From assembly GCA_902800595.1 (NCBI GenBank), contig CADCFA010000006.1:1-63574 (forward strand): a stretch of DNA of 63,574 bases, in the 5' to 3' direction. The notes under the pieces were generated by a model. The model worked only from the letters and a program-made list of their open reading frames with translations. It made no database searches and was not told the origin of the DNA. This DNA comes from an uncultured Prevotellaceae bacterium (GTDB taxonomy: Bacteria > Bacteroidota > Bacteroidia > Bacteroidales > Bacteroidaceae). The position numbers and the translations under genes are program-made. This document shows positions 26,035 to 35,341 of the stretch, in pieces (the stretch's first letter is position 1; each line of letters begins with the position of its first letter).

Positions 26035-27597
26035 ATGGCTGACAAAGAGAATAATACAAGTAGGAAACGCACAAGAAAGCAGCAGCCTGTAGATAATACC
26101 TACGGTCACTTGCAACCGCAAGCTCTGGAGGTAGAGAAAGTTGTGTTGGGTGCTCTGATGATCGATAAGGACGCCTACGCTGTGGTGTGTGAGACACTCC
26201 GTCCGGAGAGTTTCTACGAGCCCCGCAATCAGATGGTGTATCAGGCTATCATGGAACTGAGTATGGCAGAGCGTCCTGTGGATATCCTAACGGTGACAGA
26301 ACAACTGTCAAAGAACGGACAACTGGAAGAAGTGGGAGGACCAGGTTACGTGATGGAGCTGAGTTCTAGAGTTGCATCGTCGGCTAATATCGAGTATCAC
26401 GCCAATATCATAGCACAGAAAAGTCTGGCAAGACAGCTTATCTCGTTTGCAAGTGTTATTGAAACAAAGGCTTTCGATGAGACCATCGATGTAGAGGATC
26501 TGATGCAAGAGGCTGAAAGTTCGCTCTTCGAGCTGTCGCAGCGCAATATGAAGAATGACTATACAGCCATCGATCCTGTGATCGCGCAGGCTGTGAAAAC
26601 CATTCAGAATGCCGCCAAGAATACCGATGGACTGACAGGCGTATCGACAGGCTATTATAAGCTCGACGATATTACAAGCGGCTGGCAGCCCTCTGATTTG
26701 GTGATTATCGCTGGACGCCCTGCGATGGGTAAAACCTCATTCGCCCTCTCGATGGCTAAGAATATTGCTGCTGACATGAGGGAGCCAATGGCTTTCTTCT
26801 CGCTTGAAATGTCGAACGTGCAGCTGGTAAACCGCCTGATATCGAATGCATGTGAGATTCAGGGTTCTAAGATTCTGAACGGACAGTTGCAGCGCGACGA
26901 GTGGGAACGACTGGATAAGCGCATCAACAACCTGTTGGGTGCACCTCTTTATGTCGATGATACCCCGGGACTATCGGTGTTTGAGTTGAGAACAAAAGCC
27001 CGCCGACTGGTGAGGGAGCATGGTGTGAAGCTGATCATGATCGACTATCTGCAGCTGATGAATGCCAACGGCATGCGTTTCTCCTCGCGTCAGGAAGAAG
27101 TCTCTACCATCTCACGATCCTTGAAAGGACTTGCCAAGGAGTTGAATATTCCAATCCTTGCATTGAGTCAGTTGAATCGTGGTGTGGAGAGCCGTGAGGG
27201 CTTGGAAGGAAAACGTCCGCAGCTGTCAGACCTGCGTGAGTCGGGAGCCATTGAGCAGGATGCGGATATGGTGATCTTCGTGCATCGTCCTGAGTACTAC
27301 CATATCTATCAGGATGATAATGGAAGAGACCTACATGGTATGGCACAGATTATCATAGCGAAGCACCGTAAAGGTGCCACAGGCGACGTGTTGCTGACTT
27401 TCCGTGGGGAATATACTCGCTTTGAGAATCCTGAGGACAAGAACTTGGGCAATCGTGCCCCAATGGGTGGTGAGATCTTAGGATCGAAAGTGAACGGTAA
27501 TGGCAACATACCACCCGACATGCCCGATGACTACGACCCATTTGCCGGAGCTGCCCCCATACCACCGCCCGACAGCAATGGTCCGCTGCCGTTCTAA
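26035..27597 (+). CDS. dnaB: Replicative DNA helicase
   Basis: 520 residues. The N-terminal domain (about 25-130) has PQALEVEKVVLGALMID; the RecA-like motor has Walker A GRPAMGKTSFALSMA (about 224-238), Walker B LIMIDYLQLM and the DnaB motif IPILALSQLNRGVE. DnaB is the hexameric helicase that unwinds DNA ahead of the replisome. There is no intein. The C-terminus ends in a Pro-rich linker and SNGPLPF, close to the tip of bacterial SSB. It begins 10 bases after the TRIC-like gene and ends at a bidirectional terminator. Confidence 0.97.
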   Translation: MADKENNTSRKRTRKQQPVDNTYGHLQPQALEVEKVVLGALMIDKDAYAVVCETLRPESFYEPRNQMVYQAIMELSMAERPVDILTVTEQLSKNGQLEEVGGPGYVMELSSRVASSANIEYHANIIAQKSLARQLISFASVIETKAFDETIDVEDLMQEAESSLFELSQRNMKNDYTAIDPVIAQAVKTIQNAAKNTDGLTGVSTGYYKLDDITSGWQPSDLVIIAGRPAMGKTSFALSMAKNIAADMREPMAFFSLEMSNVQLVNRLISNACEIQGSKILNGQLQRDEWERLDKRINNLLGAPLYVDDTPGLSVFELRTKARRLVREHGVKLIMIDYLQLMNANGMRFSSRQEEVSTISRSLKGLAKELNIPILALSQLNRGVESREGLEGKRPQLSDLRESGAIEQDADMVIFVHRPEYYHIYQDDNGRDLHGMAQIIIAKHRKGATGDVLLTFRGEYTRFENPEDKNLGNRAPMGGEILGSKVNGNGNIPPDMPDDYDPFAGAAPIPPPDSNGPLPF

Positions 27598-27603
27598 AGC
27601 ATT

Positions 27604-27634
27604 AAAAAAGCTCTGCTAACATGCAGAGCTTTTT
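27604..27634. terminator. Bidirectional terminator between dnaB and the TPR gene
   Basis: Stem AAAAAGCTCTGC / GCAGAGCTTTTT with a short loop (TAACAT) and A/T tracts on both sides. Confidence 0.85.
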
Positions 27635-27643
27635 GTTTGTGAG

Positions 27644-29308
27644 TTACTTATATTTATCTATCAGCGCATCGGCTTGGGTATCGCCAAGCTCTTTAGCTTT
27701 CTGCAGATTCCGGATGCCTTCGGCTTTCTGTCCCTTCAGACATTGTGCCAGACCTAAGAAGAGATAGCCGTCACTGTTTTGTGTATCGATGGCAATACAC
27801 TCGTTTGCTGTTGTGATGGCTTGGTCGTAGAGACCGACACGAATTTCAAGTGAGGCCTTCTCGGCATAATAGAGAATCTCTTTAGGATTCATCTGGATAG
27901 CACGATTGATATCATTGAGGGCCTGCTGGTACAGGTGCCCCTGAATTTCTACCTGATGGCGGATATAATAAAAGTTGTCGTTGACAGTAGCTGTCATCAG
28001 TGACTCATATTCATTCATATCGCTGATGGCATCACGATAGCGACCTGCATTGCGACGTGCCTCAGCTCGTGCCCAGATATAGGGGGCTGCTTCTTTCAGA
28101 TATGGCCTGCTGTACATGTTAATGGTACTGTCCATGAGTGCCAGCATGGCGATAGTGTCTTTCTGCATCTCCTTGCAACGGGCAGCCGCAAAGAAAATCT
28201 CAGGACTGCGCAGGTTGGTAGAGAGCAGACTATTATAGATTTCATAGGCCTCATCATACTGTTGCTTGGCGAAACGTATGTCGCCTTCAAGTTGACGATA
28301 AGTAGGCTGTGGGTTGATGCTGTTGGCTGCCTGTATCTGTTGAAGAGCCTTGTCGAGACTCCAACCGGCATAGGGTTGCGCACTCTGATAGATCTCCTTG
28401 TTATAGATCATACGTGCGTAGATGTAGTGGGTGTCATCTTTGGCATCGCCAAACTTCAAGGCCTGTTCCATATCTCGCTCTGCAGCGGCGAAGTTGCCTG
28501 CAGCCATCTCCTGCTGTGCCCTGTAGGTGTATCCGTCGGGCGCACTAGGGAACTGCTGGATGAAATCATGGATGAGGGATACGTACTCGGCAGAATCGGT
28601 CTGGGAGCCCGAGAAATAGAGTACAAGTGCTGCCTCCTTAATATCGGTGGGCAGGAGTTTCTTCACCTGCGTGAGGTTCATTGTCTCATTGTGGAAGGTG
28701 ATACCAGTGAGCTTCAGAGAGTCTGCGAAACTGACACTGACGGCATAGCTGAGACTATCGCCAAACACGGCAGGCTGCTGCATCATACCGATTACCTGAC
28801 CAGCGGCATTCAGCAACGGACAGCTGACCTGATTCTCTCCCATGGAGAGTGCTATGGTGTAGTAAGGGTTATCACCCATAAACGTCTCGGCTTTACGCAC
28901 AGCTCCACTCTTCACTGCCTTTAGCTCGTGATAGGGAAGGAGATAGACCTCACTCCCCACTGGGGCTGTGGAAGTGCTGAGAGCCAACGGTTGAGTCCTG
29001 GAACTGTTCACACGGAACTTCACGACATCATACATGTCATTAGCACCGATGATACCTGCCACCTGGAGTTCTTTGCCCTGGGCATCAATCACAACAGCGC
29101 GCGATGCTCCCTTGAAGGGTGTGAAATTACTAACAGCCTCACCATTTGTGTTTGTAAAGAAACCGTTGCTGCTGGCTATCAGAGAGCCGTCGGCAGCAAA
29201 AGTCTTCAGGGTGAATACGGAACGGGAGGCATTTTTCACCCAGCCTGGCTGGGCGAAGGTGCTGAGTACTGATAGCAGCAGACAGCCTATAATACTGATT
29301 TTCTTCAT
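27644..29308 (-). CDS. Secreted trypsin-like (apparently inactive) domain plus TPR repeats
   Basis: 554 residues with a signal peptide (about 1-19, STFAQ). Residues 25-210 follow an HtrA/trypsin-like outline: SVFTLKTFAADGSLIASSNGF, GEAVSNFTPFKGA at the place of the catalytic His motif TNxHVxxGA, MYDVVKF at the Asp, and ENQVSCPLLNAAGQVIGMM at the GNSGGPL motif. The His and Ser positions hold other residues, so it is probably not a protease. From about 235 to the end are TPR helices (for example DINRAIQMNPKEILYYAEKA). The protein likely binds peptides or proteins in the envelope. Its start overlaps the recN stop by ATGA. Confidence 0.8.
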   Translation of the reverse strand: MKKISIIGCLLLSVLSTFAQPGWVKNASRSVFTLKTFAADGSLIASSNGFFTNTNGEAVSNFTPFKGASRAVVIDAQGKELQVAGIIGANDMYDVVKFRVNSSRTQPLALSTSTAPVGSEVYLLPYHELKAVKSGAVRKAETFMGDNPYYTIALSMGENQVSCPLLNAAGQVIGMMQQPAVFGDSLSYAVSVSFADSLKLTGITFHNETMNLTQVKKLLPTDIKEAALVLYFSGSQTDSAEYVSLIHDFIQQFPSAPDGYTYRAQQEMAAGNFAAAERDMEQALKFGDAKDDTHYIYARMIYNKEIYQSAQPYAGWSLDKALQQIQAANSINPQPTYRQLEGDIRFAKQQYDEAYEIYNSLLSTNLRSPEIFFAAARCKEMQKDTIAMLALMDSTINMYSRPYLKEAAPYIWARAEARRNAGRYRDAISDMNEYESLMTATVNDNFYYIRHQVEIQGHLYQQALNDINRAIQMNPKEILYYAEKASLEIRVGLYDQAITTANECIAIDTQNSDGYLFLGLAQCLKGQKAEGIRNLQKAKELGDTQADALIDKYK

Positions 29309-30954
29309 ATACGTAATAACTGTTTTGCGTTTTGGATGGCTGCATCGGAGATGTCGCTTCCAGACAGCATCTGGGCAATCTCGTGGATGCGCTCTTCAGG
29401 AGATAATTGTGTCATGCGACTGATGGTACCCTGGGGTGTCTCCTTTTTCTCCACCTTATAGTGCGTACTACCAAGTGCGGCGATCTGTGGCAGGTGGGTA
29501 ATACTGATGACCTGACGTTCATGATGTCCCATCTCCTGCATGATTTCAGCCATCTTCTCCGCAATCTTGCCGCTGACACCCGTATCGATCTCGTCGAAGA
29601 TAATTGTGGGCAGCTTGACGGCACCGCTAATCATGGCTTTTAGGGAGAGCATGACACGGGCTATCTCACCACCAGAAGCAACCTGAGAAACTGGTTGGAG
29701 TGGGGTGGAGGTGTTGGCGCTAAAAAGGAAGGCTATCTTGTCTTGTCCCGTATGGCCGAGTGCTTCTTTGATGATCTGGACATTGAAGCGCACATTAGGC
29801 ATACCCAGGGGGATGAGACGAGACTGCAACTCCATCTCTATCTGTTGTGCTGCCTTCATTCGTCGTTTTGTCAGGACATCGGCTTCCTGTTGGGCTTTTG
29901 CCTGGAGTGCAGACAGTTGTTTCTGGAGTTCTGCAAGGGTTTCGTTGCTGTTTTCAATGTTATTGAGCTGAGACTTCAGTTCATCGCGTTTAGCGATTAA
30001 TTCCCCAACGGTCTCAACATGATATTTCTTCTCCAGATCGTAAAGACGATCGAGACGATTATTGATATCATCAAGTTCGGCAGGATCGAAATCAACTCGT
30101 TCTAGTTGGCTTGATACCTCCTCAGAAATATCTTTCAGTTCAATATAGCTGCTTTCAAGGCGCTGAGCCAGTTCGCTGGCATCAGGAAAAACACGCTGTA
30201 TACCGTTCAGAGCCGTACGTGCAGAACGAAGAGCACTGACAACACCAGTATCCTCTGCAGAGAGAGCGTTATCAGCTTCATAAAGAGCACTCTTGATTTC
30301 CTCAGCGTGACTCATGGTGTCGCTTTTCTGTTCCAGTTCCTCCTGTTCGTCGGCCATAAGGTTGGCATTTGAGAGTTCATCAAACTGGAACTGCAGGAAG
30401 TCCTGATTCTGACGGTTGCGGGTGATATCGTCCTTCATGGTCTCCAGCTCCTTGCTGACAGACAGATATTGGTTGTATGTCTGTTGATATTGTGCTAATG
30501 GTTTAGCATTGTCGGCAATGATATCTACCACACTTAGTTGAAAGTCCTGTTTGTTAAGCAAGAGGTTCTGGTGCTGAGAATGGATATCAATCAGTTGCTC
30601 ACCAAGTTCCTTCAGCAAAGATAGTTGTGCCGGCGTGTCGTTGATGAAGGCACGGCTTTTTCCTGCTGTTGTGAGTTCGCGGCGTATGATGCAATCTGAT
30701 GGATCATATTCTATATCATTCTCCGTAAAAAATGCCTCCATGCCATAACGTGAGATATCGAAATGAGCCTCGATAACACACTTGTCCTTGATGACCTTAG
30801 TATCAGCCCGCTGCCCGAGCAGCAAGCCGATTGCTCCCAGAATGATACTCTTTCCAGCACCAGTTTCACCAGTGATAACAGAGAACCCCTGATAGAGGTC
30901 GATATCAAGTTCGTCGATGAGGGTGAAATTCTTAATGTATAGTCTTTTTAGCAT
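29305..30954 (-). CDS. recN: DNA repair protein RecN
   Basis: 549 residues. It is an SMC-like ATPase for double-strand-break repair. The N-terminal half has KRLYIKNFTLIDELDIDL and Walker A TGETGAGKSII (about 29-39); a long coiled coil spans about 155-370; the C-terminal half has the signature VASGGEIARVMLSLK and Walker B IIFDEIDTGVSG. The length is normal. It is ATGA-coupled to the TPR protein downstream and lies 5 bases after the DUF4835 gene. Confidence 0.97.
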   Translation of the reverse strand: MLKRLYIKNFTLIDELDIDLYQGFSVITGETGAGKSIILGAIGLLLGQRADTKVIKDKCVIEAHFDISRYGMEAFFTENDIEYDPSDCIIRRELTTAGKSRAFINDTPAQLSLLKELGEQLIDIHSQHQNLLLNKQDFQLSVVDIIADNAKPLAQYQQTYNQYLSVSKELETMKDDITRNRQNQDFLQFQFDELSNANLMADEQEELEQKSDTMSHAEEIKSALYEADNALSAEDTGVVSALRSARTALNGIQRVFPDASELAQRLESSYIELKDISEEVSSQLERVDFDPAELDDINNRLDRLYDLEKKYHVETVGELIAKRDELKSQLNNIENSNETLAELQKQLSALQAKAQQEADVLTKRRMKAAQQIEMELQSRLIPLGMPNVRFNVQIIKEALGHTGQDKIAFLFSANTSTPLQPVSQVASGGEIARVMLSLKAMISGAVKLPTIIFDEIDTGVSGKIAEKMAEIMQEMGHHERQVISITHLPQIAALGSTHYKVEKKETPQGTISRMTQLSPEERIHEIAQMLSGSDISDAAIQNAKQLLRI

Positions 30955-30959
30955 AACTC

Positions 30960-31868
30960 TTATCTTTGGATGCTTTCCCAGGCGTTGTTCTGGGAGGCGT
31001 TGAGTGACATCAATAGGTTGAAAATACGCTCTTTTTCTTTTTGTGTGCCCTTGCCTTTATAGATATTTACAAGTTCGTCGCGTTTAAAGTCTGTCCATAT
31101 CTGTGGCAGCAGACTTAAGGGCTTGTTCTCGTGAGCCTTTAGCAGATTGTTCTCAAGGGCTTCCGATATCTCGGTGCGTCCACGTTCGGCATTGTTTGCC
31201 ATCTCGTCAAGTCCTTTACGGTAGTAGTCATACTGGAGTTGACGGAAGGGGCGCATAGACTCATCAAGGTAATCGTTGATGATGGCAAAGCGATTTCGGT
31301 TGTCTTCGAACGATTTCCAACCCGGAAACCCAAGATCTTGTGCGTTATTCACCAGATTCATACATCGCTGGAGAATGTCTGTGCCACCCAGCGGTGCAAA
31401 ACTGTCCAGATTGAGTCCGATAATCAGATAGGCATAGTAGGCGAGTAGGGCAGTGAGCGGTTGATTAACCACCTCATCTATGAAGTTCAGCTGGTCGAAC
31501 TGTGCGAAAGTGAAGTGGAAGCGGTCGTCCTTATTATTATATAAGGTGGTGGTGTAGGCAGCATTATATACAGGACGATTGGCCTGAATCAATGCAGAAC
31601 ACTCGAAACGGTTCGCTTCACGGATATAAGCATTCACAGTGATGTTGAAACTACACTGTATCCGCTCATGATTCTGGAACTGTAATGGTGTCCACTGTCG
31701 TTCGTTGATAAAATGTTCAACGGTTTGCTGAAGATTCTCAAAAACACTGACGTCGGTACCGGTAATCTGGCTGTGGTTGATATTAACCTTAACTTGCAGT
31801 TCCTGAGCCCGAAGGCCAAGAACTGCAAGTATGAGAATCGTTGTGAATATCGTTCTTACAATTGTCAT
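30960..31868 (-). CDS. DUF4835 / PorD-like secreted protein
   Basis: 302 residues with a signal peptide (about 1-21, GLRAQ). The opening ELQVKVNINHSQITGTDVSVF and the middle YYAYLIIGLNLDSFAPLGGT identify DUF4835, a Bacteroidetes family that some annotation pipelines call type IX secretion protein PorD. Its precise role is not established from sequence. Its place between a DnaQ-like exonuclease and recN is conserved in the group, but coaBC, often found in the same run, is not present here. It overlaps the exonuclease stop by ATGA. Confidence 0.85.
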   Translation of the reverse strand: MTIVRTIFTTILILAVLGLRAQELQVKVNINHSQITGTDVSVFENLQQTVEHFINERQWTPLQFQNHERIQCSFNITVNAYIREANRFECSALIQANRPVYNAAYTTTLYNNKDDRFHFTFAQFDQLNFIDEVVNQPLTALLAYYAYLIIGLNLDSFAPLGGTDILQRCMNLVNNAQDLGFPGWKSFEDNRNRFAIINDYLDESMRPFRQLQYDYYRKGLDEMANNAERGRTEISEALENNLLKAHENKPLSLLPQIWTDFKRDELVNIYKGKGTQKEKERIFNLLMSLNASQNNAWESIQR

Positions 31869-32722
31869 CCGTTAAGATTTGCTTCGCGCAGACGAATGCG
31901 TGTAAGCACCTGTTTCGTGTTATAGGTAAAGTCGCCAGCTAATATCCAGCTGTAATAGCCTGGATCAATCTGGAGAACATCAGCCACAGGATTTCCTTTG
32001 TGCTTTCCGAAGTTGAATATTTCCGTCATCCGTGGGTTTCCGTCTTTGTCAAGGATAACGTTACCATGACGGTCTTTCATCTCACCCCATACGATACGAC
32101 CAGCAAAATCGACATTATTGTTCATCTTCGAAAATTCTGCGAGTTTATCCATGTCGTTCTCCAGCACTTTCTCTTCATCCTCATTGGCACCAGGTGCATA
32201 TTTGTCGAGCTCACCCATAAGTACACGATAGGTAGCCTCAGTATCCTGATCTGCACGATGAGCCTCGAAATCTTCTTCCATCTTTCGTCCACAGTAGAAC
32301 TTATAGGCGGCAGCCAGATTACGTTGCTCCATACGTTTGAAGATGGTACAAGCATCAATCATTCGGCATTTGGAAAAGTCGAAGTCAACACCTGCACGCA
32401 GGAATTCTTCCGCCAATAACGGGATATCGAAATGATTGGAATTAAATCCTGCAAAGTCGCATCCTGTGAACTTATCTGCAAGTATCTGTCCCAGTTGCTT
32501 GAATGTAGGCTTATCCTTTATATCCTCATTGGTAATACCTGTCAACTGACTGATCTTCGGGTCGATGGGCTTCTCCGGATTTACGAGCTCGTTACCGCGT
32601 TCTTCCTTCCCGTCAGGATAAACCTTGATATAGGAAATCTGAATAATACGGTCTTTTACAAGATCGAGGCCCGTAGTCTCCAAATCGAAGATGATAATTG
32701 GTTTTGTAAGATTCAGTTTCAT
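31865..32722 (-). CDS. DnaQ-like 3'-5' exonuclease
   Basis: 285 residues. Motif ExoI IIIFDLETTGLDL (Asp and Glu, about 9-21), ExoII FAGFNSNHFDIPLLAEE, and ExoIII AHRADQDTEATYRVL (His and Asp of the DEDDh type) are all in place. The C-terminal part (about 200-285) has FNFGKHKGNPVADVL and DPGYYSWIL, an appended domain typical of this Bacteroidetes family. It probably trims DNA 3' ends in replication or repair. It lies 18 bases after dnaN and is ATGA-coupled to DUF4835. Confidence 0.92.
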   Translation of the reverse strand: MKLNLTKPIIIFDLETTGLDLVKDRIIQISYIKVYPDGKEERGNELVNPEKPIDPKISQLTGITNEDIKDKPTFKQLGQILADKFTGCDFAGFNSNHFDIPLLAEEFLRAGVDFDFSKCRMIDACTIFKRMEQRNLAAAYKFYCGRKMEEDFEAHRADQDTEATYRVLMGELDKYAPGANEDEEKVLENDMDKLAEFSKMNNNVDFAGRIVWGEMKDRHGNVILDKDGNPRMTEIFNFGKHKGNPVADVLQIDPGYYSWILAGDFTYNTKQVLTRIRLREANLNG

Positions 32723-32740
32723 TAATATGCTACTTCAAAC

Positions 32741-33865
32741 TTAGTCATTAATCAACATTGGCATCAGAAGCATCAGTACTTCCTGATTGTCAGGCTGTTC
32801 TGCAGGGAGTACCAGTCCTGCACGACTTGGATCTGCCAACTGTAATACAACTTCGGTACTATCGATATTGCTTAAAATCTCGATGAAAGAAGAGCCCTTG
32901 AAACCGATAGACATGGGATAACCATTATAATCGCATGACATACGTTCTGTAGCAGTCTTTGAGAAGTCGTAATCTTCTGCATCAAGCTGTAGGGTAGAGC
33001 CTTCTACATGGAAACGGATCAAATTGCTGGAACCATTAGCAAAAGGCTGTACACGACGGAGCGCTGCTAACAGCCCAAGACGATCTACGCGGACTTCGTA
33101 GTTATTGTTCTGAGGAATGACAGAATTATAGTTTGGGAAACGTCCTTCAATCAGGCGGCACTGAAGTGAACCATCGCCGAAATTAATCTCTGCATTACGT
33201 TCATCGAAACGAATTGTAACGTCACCACCATCTTTACCTAATAGGTTTTTCAGCAGGTTTGCGGGTTTCTTAGGTAAGATAAAGGCAGCCTGCTGCTCAC
33301 TCTTTATAGTGAAAACCTTGTTACGGACAAGTTTATGACCATCAGATGCCACTACGACGAGGAAGTCGGGTGTGAGATCGAAGTAGATACCATTCATCAC
33401 AGGGCGCAATTCGTCTTGAGCTGTAGCAAAAATAGTACGGTTAATGTTTTCTGCCAAAATCGCATTGGGGACGACAATCGTATTCGCAAAGTCGTTTACA
33501 GACTGAGGCATCGGAAATTCATCTGCATTTTCGATGGGCAGTGAGAACAAGCCGTTCTGATATGAAATCTTCACAATGTTCTGCTCCTGATTAACGTCAA
33601 AGGTGATAGGCTGCTCTGAGAAACCTTTGACAGCTTCAAGAAGATTGCGGCTATCAATGGCAAAACGACAGGCACCGTCGCTTTCTGTCAATTCGAGCTG
33701 AGTCTTCATAATGTTTTCGCTGTCGGATGCTGTCAGTCGGAGAACATTGTCATTGATTTCAAAAACGAAATCACCAAGGATGGGGAGAGCGTTTTTACTG
33801 TTGATCACTCTCGAAAGAGCAGTGAGCTTAGAGCTCAGTGCGGAACTAGATAATGTAAATCGCAT
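32741..33865 (-). CDS. dnaN: DNA polymerase III sliding clamp (beta subunit)
   Basis: 374 residues with the three-fold repeated clamp fold: MRFTLSSSALSSKLTALSRV starts domain 1, IRFDERNAEINFGDGSLQCRLIEGRFPNY is domain 2 and the end VLMLLMPMLIND is the usual C-terminus. It encircles DNA and holds the polymerase and partner proteins. It is the first gene of the minus-strand run dnaN-exonuclease-DUF4835-recN-TPR, transcribed from a consensus promoter divergent to the DUF3127 gene. Confidence 0.97.
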   Translation of the reverse strand: MRFTLSSSALSSKLTALSRVINSKNALPILGDFVFEINDNVLRLTASDSENIMKTQLELTESDGACRFAIDSRNLLEAVKGFSEQPITFDVNQEQNIVKISYQNGLFSLPIENADEFPMPQSVNDFANTIVVPNAILAENINRTIFATAQDELRPVMNGIYFDLTPDFLVVVASDGHKLVRNKVFTIKSEQQAAFILPKKPANLLKNLLGKDGGDVTIRFDERNAEINFGDGSLQCRLIEGRFPNYNSVIPQNNNYEVRVDRLGLLAALRRVQPFANGSSNLIRFHVEGSTLQLDAEDYDFSKTATERMSCDYNGYPMSIGFKGSSFIEILSNIDSTEVVLQLADPSRAGLVLPAEQPDNQEVLMLLMPMLIND

Positions 33866-33911
33866 AGTTTTATAGCTTCTTGTTATATATTACATATTTA
33901 ATTATTGAGCA

Positions 33912-33943
33912 CAAAATTACAAAAAAACGTTGTAATCAACAAA
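33912..33943 (-). promoter_or_regulatory. Promoter of dnaN
   Basis: On the minus strand TTTG (33943-33940), 20 bases, TAATTTTG (33919-33912). The leader is about 40 bases. Confidence 0.7.
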
Positions 33944-33982
33944 ATTTTCTGCAGAAAATGAAGTTTTTCAAACTATTTTTAG

Positions 33983-33990
33983 TAATTTCG
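33983..33990 (+). promoter_or_regulatory. -7 box of the DUF3127 gene
   Basis: TAATTTCG, 42 bases before the ATG at 34033. No clear -33. Confidence 0.4.
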
Positions 33991-34032
33991 CCACGTGAAA
34001 ACGAAAAATTCAACAAAATAGAACATTTAATT

Positions 34033-34428
34033 ATGGAATTAACAGGTAAAATTATTGCCGTACTTCCGGCAAACAGTGGTGTATCTAATCGTACTGGAAA
34101 TCCTTGGATGTCTCAGGAATATGTGATAGAGGTTCCGGGACAGTATCCGCGTAAATGTGTTTTTCGCATTTTTGGCGAAGATCGTATCAAGCAGTTTAAT
34201 ATTCAACAAGGAGAAGACGTTACTGTACAGTTTGATATTGATGCCCATGAATATAATGGACGTTGGTTTAATGAGATTCGTGCATATGGTGTTGTTCGTG
34301 GTCAGGTTAATCCTGTAGCAGCTGCACCTGGAGCAACACCATTCCCACCAGCAAATGGCGCTACAGCGCCGTTCCCGCCAGCACAGGAACCTGCAGCTGA
34401 AGGCTCTGCTGATGATCTGCCTTTCTAA
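34033..34428 (+). CDS. DUF3127 protein, OB-fold-like with an SSB-type tail
   Basis: 131 residues from ATG 34033 (MELTGKIIAVLPANSG). A longer frame from 33880 crosses the promoter and is rejected. Residues 1-95 are beta-rich (QEYVIEVPGQYPRKCVFRIFG, FNEIRAYGVV), the DUF3127 fold, which resembles an OB fold. A Pro/Ala-rich linker with two PFPPA repeats leads to the C-terminal tip SADDLPF, almost the same as the SSB tip DDIPF that recruits repair and replication proteins. The head-to-head position with dnaN supports a role on DNA, perhaps as a single-strand-binding accessory. That role is inferred. Confidence 0.85.
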   Translation: MELTGKIIAVLPANSGVSNRTGNPWMSQEYVIEVPGQYPRKCVFRIFGEDRIKQFNIQQGEDVTVQFDIDAHEYNGRWFNEIRAYGVVRGQVNPVAAAPGATPFPPANGATAPFPPAQEPAAEGSADDLPF

Positions 34429-34463
34429 AATGAACTAAATAAAAGTTGTATAAGGAGAATTTT

Positions 34464-34497
34464 GAGACTGTTCCAATTTTAGGAATAGTCTCTTTTT
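34464..34497 (+). terminator. Intrinsic terminator after the DUF3127 gene
   Basis: Stem GAGACTGTTCC / GGAATAGTCTC (one mismatch) with a 7-base loop and TTTTT after it. Confidence 0.85.
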
Positions 34498-34576
34498 AAA
34501 TATAAAAGGTTAGGGCTATACATTTTTTTATTTATCATAATGCTGATTCAGATATTATTTGTATTTAGGCTTTTAT

Positions 34577-35341
34577 TTACCATTGGTCACGATCATTTAA
34601 AACTTTGAATTTTGCGCGTAGTTGTACAAGTGATTCCAAATTTAATAAAAACGAAATGCTTGATTCTTCATCAGGCGGACAACTGGCAAGTGTTTTTCCT
34701 ATTGGACTGATAATAGAACTTTGACCACGATAATGGCAATAATTGTCATCGCCAATTCGATTACATGCCACAACAAAAGCCTGATTTTCAATAGCTCTGG
34801 CTCTTGTTAGTATCTGCCATGCATTTTGGCGAGATTCAGGCCAGTTGGCTACACAGATAATCATATCGTATTTTAGGTTATCTGCATAACGGCTCCATAA
34901 TGGAAAACGTAAATCATAGCAAGTTAAAAGCAAAATACGAAATCCCATATATTCTATGATTGTATGCTCCCCTCCAGGCTTATAAAATTGGTCTTCATGA
35001 CCATAACGGAATAAATGGTGTTTATCATAATATGAAACCATTCCTTTCCTCCCATCTATGAAATAAAGACGATTTCTATAAATCTCGTTTTCTGAAATTG
35101 CAAGACTTCCACAGATAGCGATTTGATAGTTGTCTGCAGTCTCTTTCATCCATGATAATGCTTTACATGTTGATTCCTCTTCAGCTATTCCTATCGGTTC
35201 GGTTGCAAATCCTGTAGACCACATCTCAGGTAATACATATAAATCACTGTCATGAGTCTTGGACATCAGTCGTTCTGCTCTTTTGATATTTTCATCTGGG
35301 TTCGCCCAAACACTATTCATTTGTAAAACGGTTACCTTCAT
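34577..35341 (-). CDS. Nitrilase-superfamily amidohydrolase (omega-amidase type)
   Basis: 254 residues from ATG 35341 (MKVTVLQMNSVWANP), chosen because it overlaps the trmN6 stop by ATGA. The Glu-Lys-Cys triad is present: LPEMWSTGF, YDKHHLFRYG and LLTCYDLRFP. The sequence is closest to the YafV/Nit2 omega-amidases, which hydrolyse alpha-ketoglutaramate and similar amides, clearing a transamination by-product of glutamine. The exact substrate is inferred. Confidence 0.9.
   Translation of the reverse strand: MKVTVLQMNSVWANPDENIKRAERLMSKTHDSDLYVLPEMWSTGFATEPIGIAEEESTCKALSWMKETADNYQIAICGSLAISENEIYRNRLYFIDGRKGMVSYYDKHHLFRYGHEDQFYKPGGEHTIIEYMGFRILLLTCYDLRFPLWSRYADNLKYDMIICVANWPESRQNAWQILTRARAIENQAFVVACNRIGDDNYCHYRGQSSIISPIGKTLASCPPDEESSISFLLNLESLVQLRAKFKVLNDRDQW

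Noticed and set aside
33880-34428. Longer start of the DUF3127 protein
   Set aside because: The extension crosses the -7 box and does not match the family; ATG 34033 gives the normal start.
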